A DNA stretch of 42,924 nt, taken from an uncultured Chthonomonas sp. (lineage in GTDB: Bacteria > Armatimonadota > Chthonomonadetes > Chthonomonadales > Chthonomonadaceae). A program made the position numbers and the translations under genes. Positions 34,465-42,909 of this stretch are shown here, in pieces (the stretch's first letter is position 1; each line of letters starts with the position of its first letter). Location: positions 1 through 42,924 of the forward strand of contig CAIXIX010000468.1 in NCBI GenBank assembly GCA_903919615.1, written 5' to 3'. Under the pieces are notes generated by a model. The model was not told the DNA's origin. It saw only the letters and a list, made by a program, of their open reading frames with translations, and searched no databases.

Positions 34465-36513
34465 TTACGGCCAAAACGCATAGGTGGGAATCTTGAATGC
34501 GATCCCGATGAGGGCCCAGATGCTTCCAATGACGCATTCCGCCATGATTACGCCAAAGAAGAAGGGAAGCGCCTGCCGGTATGCCCTCAATCCGCCATAA
34601 CGGAGCAGCGACATTTTGATGGCCCAGGCTATCAGCAGCGGCAGCCACAGGAGACTGAGCGACCAGGAGCTGGATACTGCATAGCCAACGGGATGGAATG
34701 GGAACCAGGGCAGCCGCATTCGCAGCATGTTCATCAGCAGTGTGAAGCAGAGGCCAATCCCAATCGCGGTGCGATTGTTCATCTGCTGCTGAATGCTCAG
34801 CGGCGTCGCAATCCAGCCCTTCATGCGAAGCCATGGCTCCGAGCCGAAGATCATCATTACGTTCGGCGGAGCGATCTTGACCGATGCGCCATATCGATAT
34901 CCCTGATCAATATTTGCCCAGAAGCCACAAAGTGCGCCAAATACGATCGCCAACATCATCGCGACAAACATCGGGCGGTACTTGCCGCCCGCCCTCTCAG
35001 TGATCTTGTAGGCTTCAAGCTGGATTGGCATCGGGTGGCTTCTATACGCCCGGTTAAACCCGTAGAACAGCGAGAACATCCCAAGGTCGGTTCGACCCAT
35101 GTGGCCCGTGCCAGCTACCGAGGTGATGATGCTATCTGGCCCGGCGTGATGCATGTCGTGAGCGGGTGGTCCCAATTCCGCGCGCATTCGGGTTATTGCG
35201 ATTGCTAACGTAAAGTAGATCGCGAAGAAGATGAGAATCATCATCGAACTCATGCCGGCAACATGGCAGAAGAGGAAGATCCCACTGCATCCAAGTACGA
35301 TGCCTGCAGCTGCTGTGCGGTACGAGAGCGCTTCGTGGCTATCCTGTAGGTCAACCTTCGGTTTGAACAGGGAGCTGACAATGAAAATCAGCCGGCTCCG
35401 GCTCGTCCAGAGAGCAAAGAGCGCCAGCCCAATATAGCAGCCAAACGACTGAGATTCGGTGTACGGAAAGCCTGGCGTATCATTGAATGCATACATCGCT
35501 CCGATAACGGCTTCCAGGCGCCATACCCAGGCAAAGAACCAGCAGGAGAAGAGCAGGTCTACGGGAAGCAGCATTCCAAGCGCGACACCGAAGGGATAGA
35601 CCGCAATGGGGGTCCAGCCAATCGCGTTCCATGGCGGCGTTGTGATGTAGGTGTTTAAGTCCTGCATCGGCCCAAACCGCTTCAGAGGAAGCATCGGGAT
35701 CGAAGGGTACAGAAACGCCAGCCCGTTCCATAGCTCCAATATTGCTGAAATTGCTACGCCGTACCAGAAGAGGCGGGAGCTGAAAATCTGCGTCTTTGGA
35801 TTCACGAGTTCAAGCGGCAGTTGAACCAGCGGATAGGCGAGCCTTTCACTCTCGGTCCACTGCTTACGCAAGATGGTATTGATGCAGAGCATCACAAAGC
35901 ATAGCGTCGAGAGAAACGCTGTCCACCAGAGAATCGGCCGCATCCACGCATTGATATTGTTCGCCTTGTAGAGATTGCCGGTGCCTAGGTAAAACTCATC
36001 CAGAGCGGCCTTGTCGGAAACGGTTAGCCATTTTGGAAGGTGCGGAATTATCTCTGTGAGCCAGCCATTTTCAGGAGTAGCAAATCGATGCACGTGCGCC
36101 AGAATCGGGGTTAGAACCTCGATCATGTCATGGCCCGTAATTGCTGTCCCAAGTGCAAGCATAATGTAGACGGTTAGCAACTCACCGGGAGCGAACGCGA
36201 GTTTGGGAAGAAACCGCCGGACTAATCCATTGATAAGTATCAGGGTGGAAAAGAGAAAAACGACGTTGAAGAATACGGATATGGTAGTGGGGTGCCCCTG
36301 ATAGCGAGTCACCTCCATCATAACGACCCAGTACGCGTTAAATGGCATCAAGACGAGCGCAAGCAGAACGGCACGAAGTGTAACCATCTTATTCGAAGAT
36401 GGTCCGCTGGAATCTTGATCTTCAGGTTTCGAGAACGTGCTGACAGAAGCATTGGCTGCTGACTGTTCTGAGCTGGATGGACCGGATGGTGGAGTTGGCG
36501 ACACTGCAGGCAA
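34465..36513 (-). CDS. DUF6785-type polytopic membrane protein
   Basis: A 682-aa membrane protein with about 12-14 transmembrane segments and a Ser/Pro-rich cytoplasmic N-terminal 40 residues. Characteristic blocks are APGELLTVYIMLALGTAITG, LPLELVNPKTQIFSSRLFWY, ITRMRAELGPPAHDMHHAG and SVAGTGHMGRTDLGMFSLFY. I recognise these as the DUF6785/DUF6784 family found in Armatimonadota and related phyla; its function is undefined, with transport suspected. TTG 36513 is the start: GGAGT lies 6 bases upstream. The position next to carbohydrate hydrolases hints at uptake of a breakdown product, an inference only. Confidence 0.75.
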   Translation of the reverse strand: MPAVSPTPPSGPSSSEQSAANASVSTFSKPEDQDSSGPSSNKMVTLRAVLLALVLMPFNAYWVVMMEVTRYQGHPTTISVFFNVVFLFSTLILINGLVRRFLPKLAFAPGELLTVYIMLALGTAITGHDMIEVLTPILAHVHRFATPENGWLTEIIPHLPKWLTVSDKAALDEFYLGTGNLYKANNINAWMRPILWWTAFLSTLCFVMLCINTILRKQWTESERLAYPLVQLPLELVNPKTQIFSSRLFWYGVAISAILELWNGLAFLYPSIPMLPLKRFGPMQDLNTYITTPPWNAIGWTPIAVYPFGVALGMLLPVDLLFSCWFFAWVWRLEAVIGAMYAFNDTPGFPYTESQSFGCYIGLALFALWTSRSRLIFIVSSLFKPKVDLQDSHEALSYRTAAAGIVLGCSGIFLFCHVAGMSSMMILIFFAIYFTLAIAITRMRAELGPPAHDMHHAGPDSIITSVAGTGHMGRTDLGMFSLFYGFNRAYRSHPMPIQLEAYKITERAGGKYRPMFVAMMLAIVFGALCGFWANIDQGYRYGASVKIAPPNVMMIFGSEPWLRMKGWIATPLSIQQQMNNRTAIGIGLCFTLLMNMLRMRLPWFPFHPVGYAVSSSWSLSLLWLPLLIAWAIKMSLLRYGGLRAYRQALPFFFGVIMAECVIGSIWALIGIAFKIPTYAFWP

Positions 36514-36564
36514 AACGCACTCCTATACCGGATTATTCACAGGCTTCACAATGCAAGGCGCGGC

Positions 36565-36580
36565 AAGCAGCGCCACTACC
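36565..36580 (-). repeat. Dispersed GGTAGTGGCGC motif
   Basis: Reads AAGCAGCGCCACTACC on the plus strand, one substitution away from the inverted form of 33724-33738; it lies in the 254-base gap between the DUF6785-type gene and the response regulator. Confidence 0.5.
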
Positions 36581-36767
36581 GTCCGTGAACAACGCGGGCT
36601 ATGTACGATAAACCGGGATCTCTTACCACCAGTTAGTAATACAAATGGCGGCAGAGTTACAGACCTGATTTTAAGACATCCGGGAGTTTAAGTCAACAGC
36701 AATCATTAGGCTCGCAACAAACTTCACCAATACAAATAATTCCGCGCTATGTGAGCTGACAAAATAG

Positions 36768-37484
36768 TTAGTCTGGACGATCGGAACCCACATCGGAAAG
36801 TTTATACCCGTATCCTCGTACGGTAAGCAGCAGTTGTGGCTGTTCTGGATTCTGCTCAATTTTACATCTAATTCGTCGTATACAGACGACAAGTGCTTTG
36901 ATGCCCAATTCTGCGTCGTAACCCCATACCTGCTCGAAGATCCAGTCGTTCGCAAGCGCTCTGCCTCGGTTGCGCGCGAGCAGAAGAAGAGTGTCGAATT
37001 CGCGCGAAGTGAGGCCAGCAGGTTTGCCAGAGATGACAGCATCATGCAGATCCAGATCGATCTGAAGCGCCCCAACCGTTATCTTACTGGATCCGATCTC
37101 CCGATGAAACGAATCATATTCGCGGGTGCGTCGGAGATGCGCCCGAACCCTTGCGAGGATCTCTTGGGGCTCAAATGGCTTCGTGATGTAGTCGTCTGCG
37201 CCTACTTCCAGGCCAATCATCTTATCCGCGAGCGCATCTCGCGCCGTTAAGAGCAAGATCGGCAGATTATGCCTTGAGCGCGCTCGCCTGCATACGGAAA
37301 TTCCATCCATATCCGGAAGCCCAATATCAAGCAGCATAATGTCAAATGCTTCGGCGTCCAGAAGTTGGAGCGCTTCCGCCCCAGTTACCGCCGTGGTGCA
37401 ATGGTATCCATCCATTGCGAACAGGCGTACCAGTGGGTTGAGCACGAATCGATCATCATCGACCAGCAGCAGCTTTCCGCTCAT
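36768..37484 (-). CDS. OmpR/PhoB family response regulator
   Basis: A 238-aa two-component regulator. The receiver domain (residues 1-115) has the acidic pair Asp9/Asp10, phospho-acceptor Asp53 (LLDIGLPD) and Lys in TKPFEP. The C-terminal winged helix of the Trans_reg_C type is about 135-232 (LTSREFDTLLLLARNRGRAL, then RIRCKIEQNPEQPQLLLTVR and GYGYKL). It follows a PAS histidine kinase by 2 bases. OmpR-family members bind direct repeats of about 11 bp period; exactly such repeats lie upstream of this operon (40002-40042) and of the divergent ferritin-like gene (40082-40122). Confidence 0.95.
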   Translation of the reverse strand: MSGKLLLVDDDRFVLNPLVRLFAMDGYHCTTAVTGAEALQLLDAEAFDIMLLDIGLPDMDGISVCRRARSRHNLPILLLTARDALADKMIGLEVGADDYITKPFEPQEILARVRAHLRRTREYDSFHREIGSSKITVGALQIDLDLHDAVISGKPAGLTSREFDTLLLLARNRGRALANDWIFEQVWGYDAELGIKALVVCIRRIRCKIEQNPEQPQLLLTVRGYGYKLSDVGSDRPD

Positions 37485-37486
37485 CG

Positions 37487-38686
37487 TTACAGCCCCCCGA
37501 TCTGCAGAATATCGGCTTCACGCCGCGCCACAATGCTGTCGTGTCTGTCACCATGTTCCTCATTGTATGCTGCGCATGGCAGCCAGACGGAGACGCGAGC
37601 CCCGTGTTCCATACGGTTTGTAACTGATATCTCGCCCGAATGCGCTTCAACGATGCGTTTTGCGCTGAAGAGACCAAGACCCGTTCGGTTGCTGCGCGTT
37701 GTGAAAAACGGTTCAAAAACCTGACTTAAGCACTCTTCGGGAATTCCTGGACCGGTATCAAAAACATCAACCCGCAGTCTATTTCCCTCTCGGTTCACCG
37801 CGACGACAAGCTCGCCACCCTCTGCGGCCATGGCATCGAGGCCATTTAACACCAGATTTATAAACAGGTGCTCGAGGCGGCGAGGGTTACCATAGGCAGG
37901 CGGAGCATCCGCTGCGGGCGATTGAGTGAGCACTACATTATCGATTTCCGCCTGGCCCCGAACCAGTTGAAACACGAATCTGATCACTTCGGTCACATCT
38001 ACGGGGCCAGATTCTGTAGGCGCCTCATTGGATAACGCCAGGAGAGAATGTGTTAACGCGTAGAGCCGATCAAGCTGCTGAGCCAGAAAATCGCTCGTCT
38101 CCGGAAGATGGGATGCCGCCGTTCCCAATCGCAGCGAAGTAAGAATATTGCGTAGATCGTGCGCAATTCCGGTTGCGAGGGCCCCTACTGCGCGCATTTG
38201 GGTGGTTGCCAGCAAAATCTGCTGGGCGCTGTGAAGCTCCGCTGCCTGCTGCGCTAGGCGCTCTTCCAGCCTCGATGCATGGTTCTCCACCTCAGCCTGC
38301 AGGCGTCGGGTTTCGGTAACATCCAGGAAGGTCCAAATTCGGCCCACGAGTTCTCCGTCTTCGCGGAGGACTGGCGCCGTGTGGCGACGCAGGATCCGTG
38401 GCACCGGGCGGACGACCTGAATCTCATCTTCCTGTTCGAGATTAGGATCACGATATACGCGGTCGATCACTTCGGCAAACTCTAAAGGGTCTTTAACCCT
38501 ATCCAGCGCCAATCGCCTCATCTCTTCTCTCGGAAGCACGCCAACCGCTTCGGAATCTATGCCAAAGAGCTCATTAAATCGCTGATTGCACAACAGATCC
38601 GTGCCTGTAAGATCGGTCATCAGGATGCCGTAGTCCGTCGCCTGAAAAAGTGCGCGGAGAAATCCATTGTTATGTTTACTGGGCAT
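37487..38686 (-). CDS. PAS-domain sensor histidine kinase
   Basis: A 399-aa soluble kinase with no transmembrane segment. The PAS domain spans about residues 5-120 (LFQATDYGILMTDLTGTDLL). A coiled coil follows (ENHASRLEERLAQQAAELHS), then the dimerisation/phospho-acceptor region with His176 (GIAHDLRNIL) and a HATPase_c domain with LFINLVLNGLDAM (N box), DTGPGIPEE and FFTTRSNRTGLGLF (F/G2 boxes). The ATG at 38686 is chosen: GGGGAGA lies 9 bases upstream, and it overlaps the preceding kinase gene by 11 bases. The response regulator gene follows after 2 bases. Confidence 0.93.
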   Translation of the reverse strand: MPSKHNNGFLRALFQATDYGILMTDLTGTDLLCNQRFNELFGIDSEAVGVLPREEMRRLALDRVKDPLEFAEVIDRVYRDPNLEQEDEIQVVRPVPRILRRHTAPVLREDGELVGRIWTFLDVTETRRLQAEVENHASRLEERLAQQAAELHSAQQILLATTQMRAVGALATGIAHDLRNILTSLRLGTAASHLPETSDFLAQQLDRLYALTHSLLALSNEAPTESGPVDVTEVIRFVFQLVRGQAEIDNVVLTQSPAADAPPAYGNPRRLEHLFINLVLNGLDAMAAEGGELVVAVNREGNRLRVDVFDTGPGIPEECLSQVFEPFFTTRSNRTGLGLFSAKRIVEAHSGEISVTNRMEHGARVSVWLPCAAYNEEHGDRHDSIVARREADILQIGGL

Positions 38687-39941
38687 CGCTGTAACTCTCC
38701 CCGAGTTCGATCGGCATCTCGACCCGAAACCACGCGCCCTCACCGGACACGCTATGAAACGTCATCTCACCCTGGAGGACTGTGCTAAGTCGGTGGGCTA
38801 TCGCTAGACCGAGGCCAGCGCCGCGGCCAGAGTTGCCGGAGCCACAGTAGTAGGGCTCAAAAACCCGTGACAGCTCTTCCAGACCGATACCTGTTCCCGT
38901 GTCCGACACGGTTAGTGCCCATTTATTTTCATCAACCCGGGTCGCGCTTACCGTCACCACTCCCTGTTGGGTGTACTTGAGCGCATTTGCAACTAGGTTC
39001 AGGATCACGTGGCGCAGTTTGGCGGCATCTGTAGTCACCGGAGGCAATTCGGCATCGATATCGTAGCTAACTGGAACTTCGTTAGGCACCGATGAAACCG
39101 CTCCATGCTGGATACATTGCTGCAAGAATTCGGAGACTGCAATCGTCTCAAGCGATATTCGGCTCTTTCCGGCCTCGACCTGATCGTATAGCACCAGTTC
39201 GTCTAGCATTGTTGAGAGCAATTGGGTTCGATTATCCAGGGCATCAATCTGGTTTGCCCTGCGTCCCGGGTCTGGCTCGTTTCGAAGCAGGTATAACTCG
39301 GTCCTCATAGAGGTTAGCGGATGCCTGAGGTCGTGTATCACCATCGAAACGAAGTTACGCTTTTCTTCGGCGGTTTTCTCTAGCTGCCGGGTATACCGTG
39401 CCTCCTCATCAATGCGTGCCTGGATCGTTCGTTCACGTTCAAGCTCCGCGCTAACCCTCATTGCAAGCAGCGAAATAAATCGTATGTCGTCGTCGCCTAG
39501 CAGATCATCTACGCGATCGTCCAGAAAGCAGAGCGTCCCAATGGGCTCGCCAGCACTGTTCCATACTGGCACGCCTAAGTAACGCCGAAGCTTCAATCTG
39601 ACAACGGGATGGTGACAAAAAACAGGATGCTGCGCAGCATTCTGGATGAGCAAGGGGCTGCGATTCTTAAGCGAGTACTGACACAGCGTATGCTCCAGCG
39701 CGAATGTATCGGTGCGGGCGAAGAGCCGATGTCTGTTGGCAACTGTTTTGAACCTCAGGCATTCCCCATCTCTCAGGTTCAGCATCGCCATCGTCCGGCG
39801 GGGCGCGCGCTCACTACTGTCGCCTCCGGCTGCGCTGTAATATTCGGAGACCGCCTCGATTATGCGGGTGTACACCGCTTCAGGATCTGTCGAATAGAAA
39901 AGGCTCGTCTGCAGCAGAGCGTCAACTATACCGGGGGTCAC
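38676..39941 (-). CDS. GAF-domain sensor histidine kinase
   Basis: A 421-aa soluble kinase. The GAF domain is at about residues 20-170 (RYLGVPVWNSAGEPIGTLCF). A helical linker, a HisKA domain with His203 (MVIHDLRHPLTSM) and a HATPase_c domain (ILNLVANALKYTQQG, then DTGTGIGLEELSRVFEPYY and GAGLGLAIAHRL) follow. The GTG at 39941 is proposed as start: AAAGGA lies 9 bases upstream and the preceding frame has no family resemblance. An in-frame ATG at 40055 is the alternative but would lie inside the promoter repeats. It is first in an operon with the PAS kinase and response regulator. GAF ligands vary; none is evident here. Confidence 0.9.
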   Translation of the reverse strand: MTPGIVDALLQTSLFYSTDPEAVYTRIIEAVSEYYSAAGGDSSERAPRRTMAMLNLRDGECLRFKTVANRHRLFARTDTFALEHTLCQYSLKNRSPLLIQNAAQHPVFCHHPVVRLKLRRYLGVPVWNSAGEPIGTLCFLDDRVDDLLGDDDIRFISLLAMRVSAELERERTIQARIDEEARYTRQLEKTAEEKRNFVSMVIHDLRHPLTSMRTELYLLRNEPDPGRRANQIDALDNRTQLLSTMLDELVLYDQVEAGKSRISLETIAVSEFLQQCIQHGAVSSVPNEVPVSYDIDAELPPVTTDAAKLRHVILNLVANALKYTQQGVVTVSATRVDENKWALTVSDTGTGIGLEELSRVFEPYYCGSGNSGRGAGLGLAIAHRLSTVLQGEMTFHSVSGEGAWFRVEMPIELGESYSDAQ

Positions 39942-40001
39942 AGGCGATAGTCCTTTCAAAGTGAACCGTTTAACGGAAGCAGCTATAGAATGACGGATAC
40001 A

Positions 40002-40042
40002 GATTACAAACAGGTTACAGGATGGATACGGAATTGTTACGC
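40002..40042 (-). promoter_or_regulatory. Four 11-bp-spaced direct repeats upstream of the two-component operon
   Basis: On the minus strand, in transcription order: GCGTAACA (40042-40035), CCGTATCC (40031-40024), CTGTAACC (40020-40013) and TTGTAATC (40009-40002), each 11 bases apart, consensus NNGTAAYC. The last two are the best. A -10-like TATAGC follows at 39987-39982. The geometry fits tandem binding of an OmpR/PhoB-family regulator such as the one encoded at 36768-37484. The first two repeats are degenerate. Confidence 0.6.
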
Positions 40043-40081
40043 AGAGGCGTCTCAAGCGTATCCGTTTAAGCGCTATACAAT

Positions 40082-40137
40082 TTGTAACCTTGCTGTAACC
40101 CGGAGGTAACCCGATTCTAACCTGCCTCTCCTACACT
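40082..40137 (+). promoter_or_regulatory. Pho-box-like repeats and -10 of the ferritin-like gene
   Basis: TTGTAACC (40082), CTGTAACC (40093), AGGTAACC (40104) and TTCTAACC (40115) recur with an exact 11-base period. They end 9 bases before a TACACT -10 (40132-40137), taking the place of a -35 element, as boxes do in PhoB-type activated promoters. Transcription would start near 40144. Assignment to the neighbouring response regulator is inference. Confidence 0.7.
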
Positions 40138-40207
40138 GAGCTCATCGGCACAACGATAGAAGTCGGCCGAAACATTTGGGAGCACTCATTGCTTAGGAGA
40201 AGATACA

Positions 40208-41032
40208 ATGCCGGACACAAAAGTAAGTGAAACTGCATCCGCTTTTGCTCTTATGAACCGACGGAGTCTCGTAACGCGAGCTGGCAGCGTCGCTTTCGGC
40301 GCGGCTACTGCGGCGCTCTTAGCTGGATGCGGGGGCGGGAATAGTTCGTCCAAGACAGCGGGCAATATGGATCAATCGATTCTGAATGCGGCAGCTACAG
40401 CCGAGGCGCTGGCCACTGTCATGTATTACAACATAATTAACGTGCCCGGCTCCATCTACCAGACTGGCGCAATAAGCAGTAATGCCCCAGACAAGGCGTA
40501 CCTCGTCGCGGGGTACGAGCAGGAGCTCAGCCATTACAACTTCCTCGTTGCTCATGGTGGAAAGCCGCTTGCCACAACATTCTACTTCCCAACAAATATG
40601 TTTACCGACCCGCAAACAACCGTAAACACTCTTGTTACACTGGAAGACGCGTTTATTGCGGCCTATCTAATTGGCGTCCGCGATTTCTCATCGACCGCGC
40701 TGAAAGTGATCGCTGGCCAGATTATGGGAGTTGAAGCGGAGCATCGGGCGCTTGCACGTGTTATCACGAACGACCTTAACCTGACCTCCGTATCGGGTCT
40801 GGCAGGCGCTGAGGGTGTTGCTGCCCCCGGGGCGACAGCAAATAACCTCGCGTATGAGCGGACTTTCAGCACGGCTTTGCCGGATATCTCGCATGTGGTT
40901 ACCGCGCTCGGTCCATTTGTAACACCGGGATCAACCGGTTTCGCCGCAACGGCGTACCCATTAAGTGTCGCAAATGGCGCTGCGCCATCCGCGGGACAGA
41001 CCATGGTTACGCTGGCGGGTACAACGCCGTAA
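40208..41032 (+). CDS. Ferritin-like domain Tat lipoprotein
   Basis: A 274-aa exported protein of the ferritin-like (PF13668-type) family, related to bacterial desiccation-associated proteins. The N terminus has a twin-arginine start (MNRRSLVTRAG) and a lipobox LAGC with Cys41 as the lipidation site (ALLAGCGGG). Glu/His helices typical of four-helix ferritin folds follow: AEALATVMYY, YEQELSHYNFL, TLEDAFIAAYLIGV and VEAEHRALARV. Metal binding is expected but which metal is not decided. AGGAGA lies 7 bases before the ATG. Its promoter carries four direct repeats that may bind the adjacent response regulator. A strong terminator follows at 41128. No enzymatic role is known for close relatives. 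Confidence 0.82.
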   Translation: MPDTKVSETASAFALMNRRSLVTRAGSVAFGAATAALLAGCGGGNSSSKTAGNMDQSILNAAATAEALATVMYYNIINVPGSIYQTGAISSNAPDKAYLVAGYEQELSHYNFLVAHGGKPLATTFYFPTNMFTDPQTTVNTLVTLEDAFIAAYLIGVRDFSSTALKVIAGQIMGVEAEHRALARVITNDLNLTSVSGLAGAEGVAAPGATANNLAYERTFSTALPDISHVVTALGPFVTPGSTGFAATAYPLSVANGAAPSAGQTMVTLAGTTP

Positions 41033-41127
41033 CCCGTATAATGCCAAAAGTCACACAGTGCTTTGCAGGACGCTTTGTGGCAATGAGGTAGACAAATCTT
41101 GTATAACGAGAGTTGTATCCACCTCGG

Positions 41128-41158
41128 GCCCGTTCCATATCGATGGAACGGGCTTTCT
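41128..41158 (+). terminator. Intrinsic terminator after the ferritin-like gene
   Basis: GCCCGTTCCAT (41128-41138), loop ATCG, ATGGAACGGGC (41143-41153), then TTTCT: a perfect 11-bp GC-rich stem with a short T-tract. It separates the ferritin-like gene from dprA and argues against the longer dprA reading frame. Confidence 0.85.
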
Positions 41159-41171
41159 CACCAATTCCATC

Positions 41172-41206
41172 TTTACCCCGGGTACCGATACGGTATACTC
41201 GTTTCC
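41172..41206 (+). promoter_or_regulatory. dprA promoter, probably giving a leaderless transcript
   Basis: TTTACC (41172-41177), 16 bases, TATACT (41194-41199); the ATG at 41207 follows the -10 by only 7 bases. No ribosome-binding site is visible. The likely transcript therefore starts at or next to the A of the ATG. Confidence 0.55.
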
Positions 41207-42484
41207 ATGACTTCGCCTTATCCGACAAACAGCGCTTCGGACGATGGTGAGATTCTCGATGCCCGGTCCGCATATAGCGCTCCACCTTTAAGTGATGCCG
41301 CAATGCGTGCGTTGATGCGGCTCGCTAATCTGCAGCTAACGCCTCGCATGCTGACCTCCTTACTGGACCACTTTGACTGGGATGCAGAGCGTATCTTCGA
41401 GGCATCCGACGATGACCTCGATTCTGTGCCGAACTTAAATGGCAGGCAGGCGGTTCGAATCCGGGATGATTCACTGGACGTGACAGAACGCCAACTCCGA
41501 TGGATGGAGAAGACCGGTTCAAAGATATTGCTTGCAAACCGGCCCGATTTCCCATCGCAGCTTCTAGAGATCCCCGACTTACCTCCGATGCTCTTTGTGC
41601 GCGGTTCCATCCAACCTCGCGACGAGAGTGGCGTAGGGATTGTTGGCTCCCGACAGGCGAGCCCATACGGACTTGCAGTGGCAGATCGGTTCGCACAGGA
41701 TCTCGCAGAAAATGGCGTCACCGTCATTAGCGGCGGGGCCATCGGTATCGACACAGCGGCACATAGCGGCGCTCTGCGCGCGGGTGGTAGAACGATCGCA
41801 ATTCTTGGCTGCGGAATCGATGTCGATTATCCCCGCGTCAATCACGATCTGTTCGAACAGATCGTCGATGGAAACGGCGCAATTGTATCCGAATATGCTC
41901 TCGGTTCGCCACCCGATAGCTTTCGGTTCCCGCAGCGCAACAGGCTTATTAGCGGGCTCTCCCTCGGCACATTGGTCGTAGAGGCTCCCCGGCAGAGCGG
42001 ATCCTTGATTACCGCGCGGTTTGCGGCCGAGCAGGGCCGCCCCGTTCTCACCGTTCCAGCAAATATCGACAGACCCAACGCAACTGGATCGAATGACCTT
42101 TTGAAGGATGGCGCCATTCCGGTAACTGAGACTGCCGATATCCTTCTGGCCCTACGGCTAATGCCCACAGCCGCCAGGAAGCCACAGCAATTTGCAATGC
42201 GATTCGAGGCCGAAACAGAAGCATCTGCGCCAATAGTCGCTTCCGGACCGTCTAAGGATGATATTGAGAGGGTTATCCGGAACCTACCAGAGGCTCAGAA
42301 GCTTTTGCTGCTGAACCTGAGTGAGACTCCGAGCAGGTTGGACACCCTTGCCGAGTTGAGCGGATCGAGCGCGTCCTCCGCCTCTGCCGAGCTTACGATG
42401 CTTGAAATTGGCGGATATGTGAGACGACTGCCTGGCAACTGCTTTATCCTGGTTTCCGAAAGGTTTAGAGCGCAAAGAAGTTGA
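41207..42484 (+). CDS. dprA: DNA-processing protein DprA
   Basis: A 425-aa DprA/Smf protein. It binds incoming single-stranded DNA and loads RecA during natural transformation. The N-terminal helix-hairpin-helix/SAM-like region (about residues 20-90) is followed by the Rossmann-type DprA fold with VGIVGSRQASPYG, VISGGAIGIDTAAHSGAL, FRFPQRNRLISGLS and EQGRPVLTVPANI. A C-terminal winged-helix (DprA_WH-like) is seen at about 355-425. Start ATG 41207: the longer open frame would cross the terminator stem and lacks family similarity. The DUF2237 gene follows 17 bases later. Presence of dprA is consistent with, but does not prove, competence. Confidence 0.95.
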   Translation: MTSPYPTNSASDDGEILDARSAYSAPPLSDAAMRALMRLANLQLTPRMLTSLLDHFDWDAERIFEASDDDLDSVPNLNGRQAVRIRDDSLDVTERQLRWMEKTGSKILLANRPDFPSQLLEIPDLPPMLFVRGSIQPRDESGVGIVGSRQASPYGLAVADRFAQDLAENGVTVISGGAIGIDTAAHSGALRAGGRTIAILGCGIDVDYPRVNHDLFEQIVDGNGAIVSEYALGSPPDSFRFPQRNRLISGLSLGTLVVEAPRQSGSLITARFAAEQGRPVLTVPANIDRPNATGSNDLLKDGAIPVTETADILLALRLMPTAARKPQQFAMRFEAETEASAPIVASGPSKDDIERVIRNLPEAQKLLLLNLSETPSRLDTLAELSGSSASSASAELTMLEIGGYVRRLPGNCFILVSERFRAQRS

Positions 42485-42501
42485 GTTGCGCAAGGTAGAT
42501 T

Positions 42502-42870
42502 ATGGGAATAAGACGAAACGTACTGGGCACCGAGCTGCAGATGTGCAGCGAAGAGCCCTTGACCGGTTTTTATCGCGATGGATGCTGCAACACGGGCCCG
42601 GACGATTTAGGGCTGCATATCGTATGTATCGTAGCGACGGATGAGTTTCTGCGGTTCAGCAGGATGGCTGGCAACGACCTGTCAACTCCCGTTCCCGAAT
42701 ATGGTTTTCCGGGCGTTAAACCGGGTGAGCGCTGGTGCCTGTGCGCAATGCGGTGGCAAGAGGCCCTTGAGGCTGGCGTTGCGCCTCCGGTGGTACTGGA
42801 TGCCTGCAATGAACTTTGCCTCGAGTGGCTGTTGCTGGACGATTTAAAGCAGTACGCCTACGAGGCGTAG
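42502..42870 (+). CDS. DUF2237 family protein
   Basis: A 122-aa cytoplasmic protein of the DUF2237 (PF09996) family, recognised by RNVLGTELQMCS, GFYRDGCCNTGPDDLGLHIV, RMAGNDLSTPVPEYGFPGVK and PGERWCLCAMRWQEALEAG. The length equals the family norm. It contains many conserved cysteines (GCCN, WCLC) that could bind a metal or form a redox centre; no biochemical function is established. It starts 17 bases after dprA with a weak AAGGTAG element and is probably co-transcribed with it. Confidence 0.92.
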   Translation: MGIRRNVLGTELQMCSEEPLTGFYRDGCCNTGPDDLGLHIVCIVATDEFLRFSRMAGNDLSTPVPEYGFPGVKPGERWCLCAMRWQEALEAGVAPPVVLDACNELCLEWLLLDDLKQYAYEA

Positions 42871-42909
42871 CGCAGTTAATCCATATGCATCGTAAGGCAC
42901 AGGCGCAGC

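Noticed and set aside
27482-36513. Bacteroidetes-type polysaccharide utilisation locus
   Set aside because: No SusC, SusD, hybrid two-component or anti-sigma genes are present in or near the cluster.
36437-36691. 84-codon plus-strand frame across the start of the DUF6785-type gene
   Set aside because: It overlaps the real start and RBS on the other strand and has no domain or RBS of its own.
41099-41206. N-terminal extension of dprA
   Set aside because: It runs through a strong intrinsic terminator and shows no family similarity.
41452-41466. tRNA-like T-loop sequence GGTTCGAATCC
   Set aside because: It lies inside the dprA coding frame and no acceptor stem or anticodon arm can be folded around it. 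A similar string near 16033 (minus strand) is inside the in-frame coding sequence of the YwiC-like gene.
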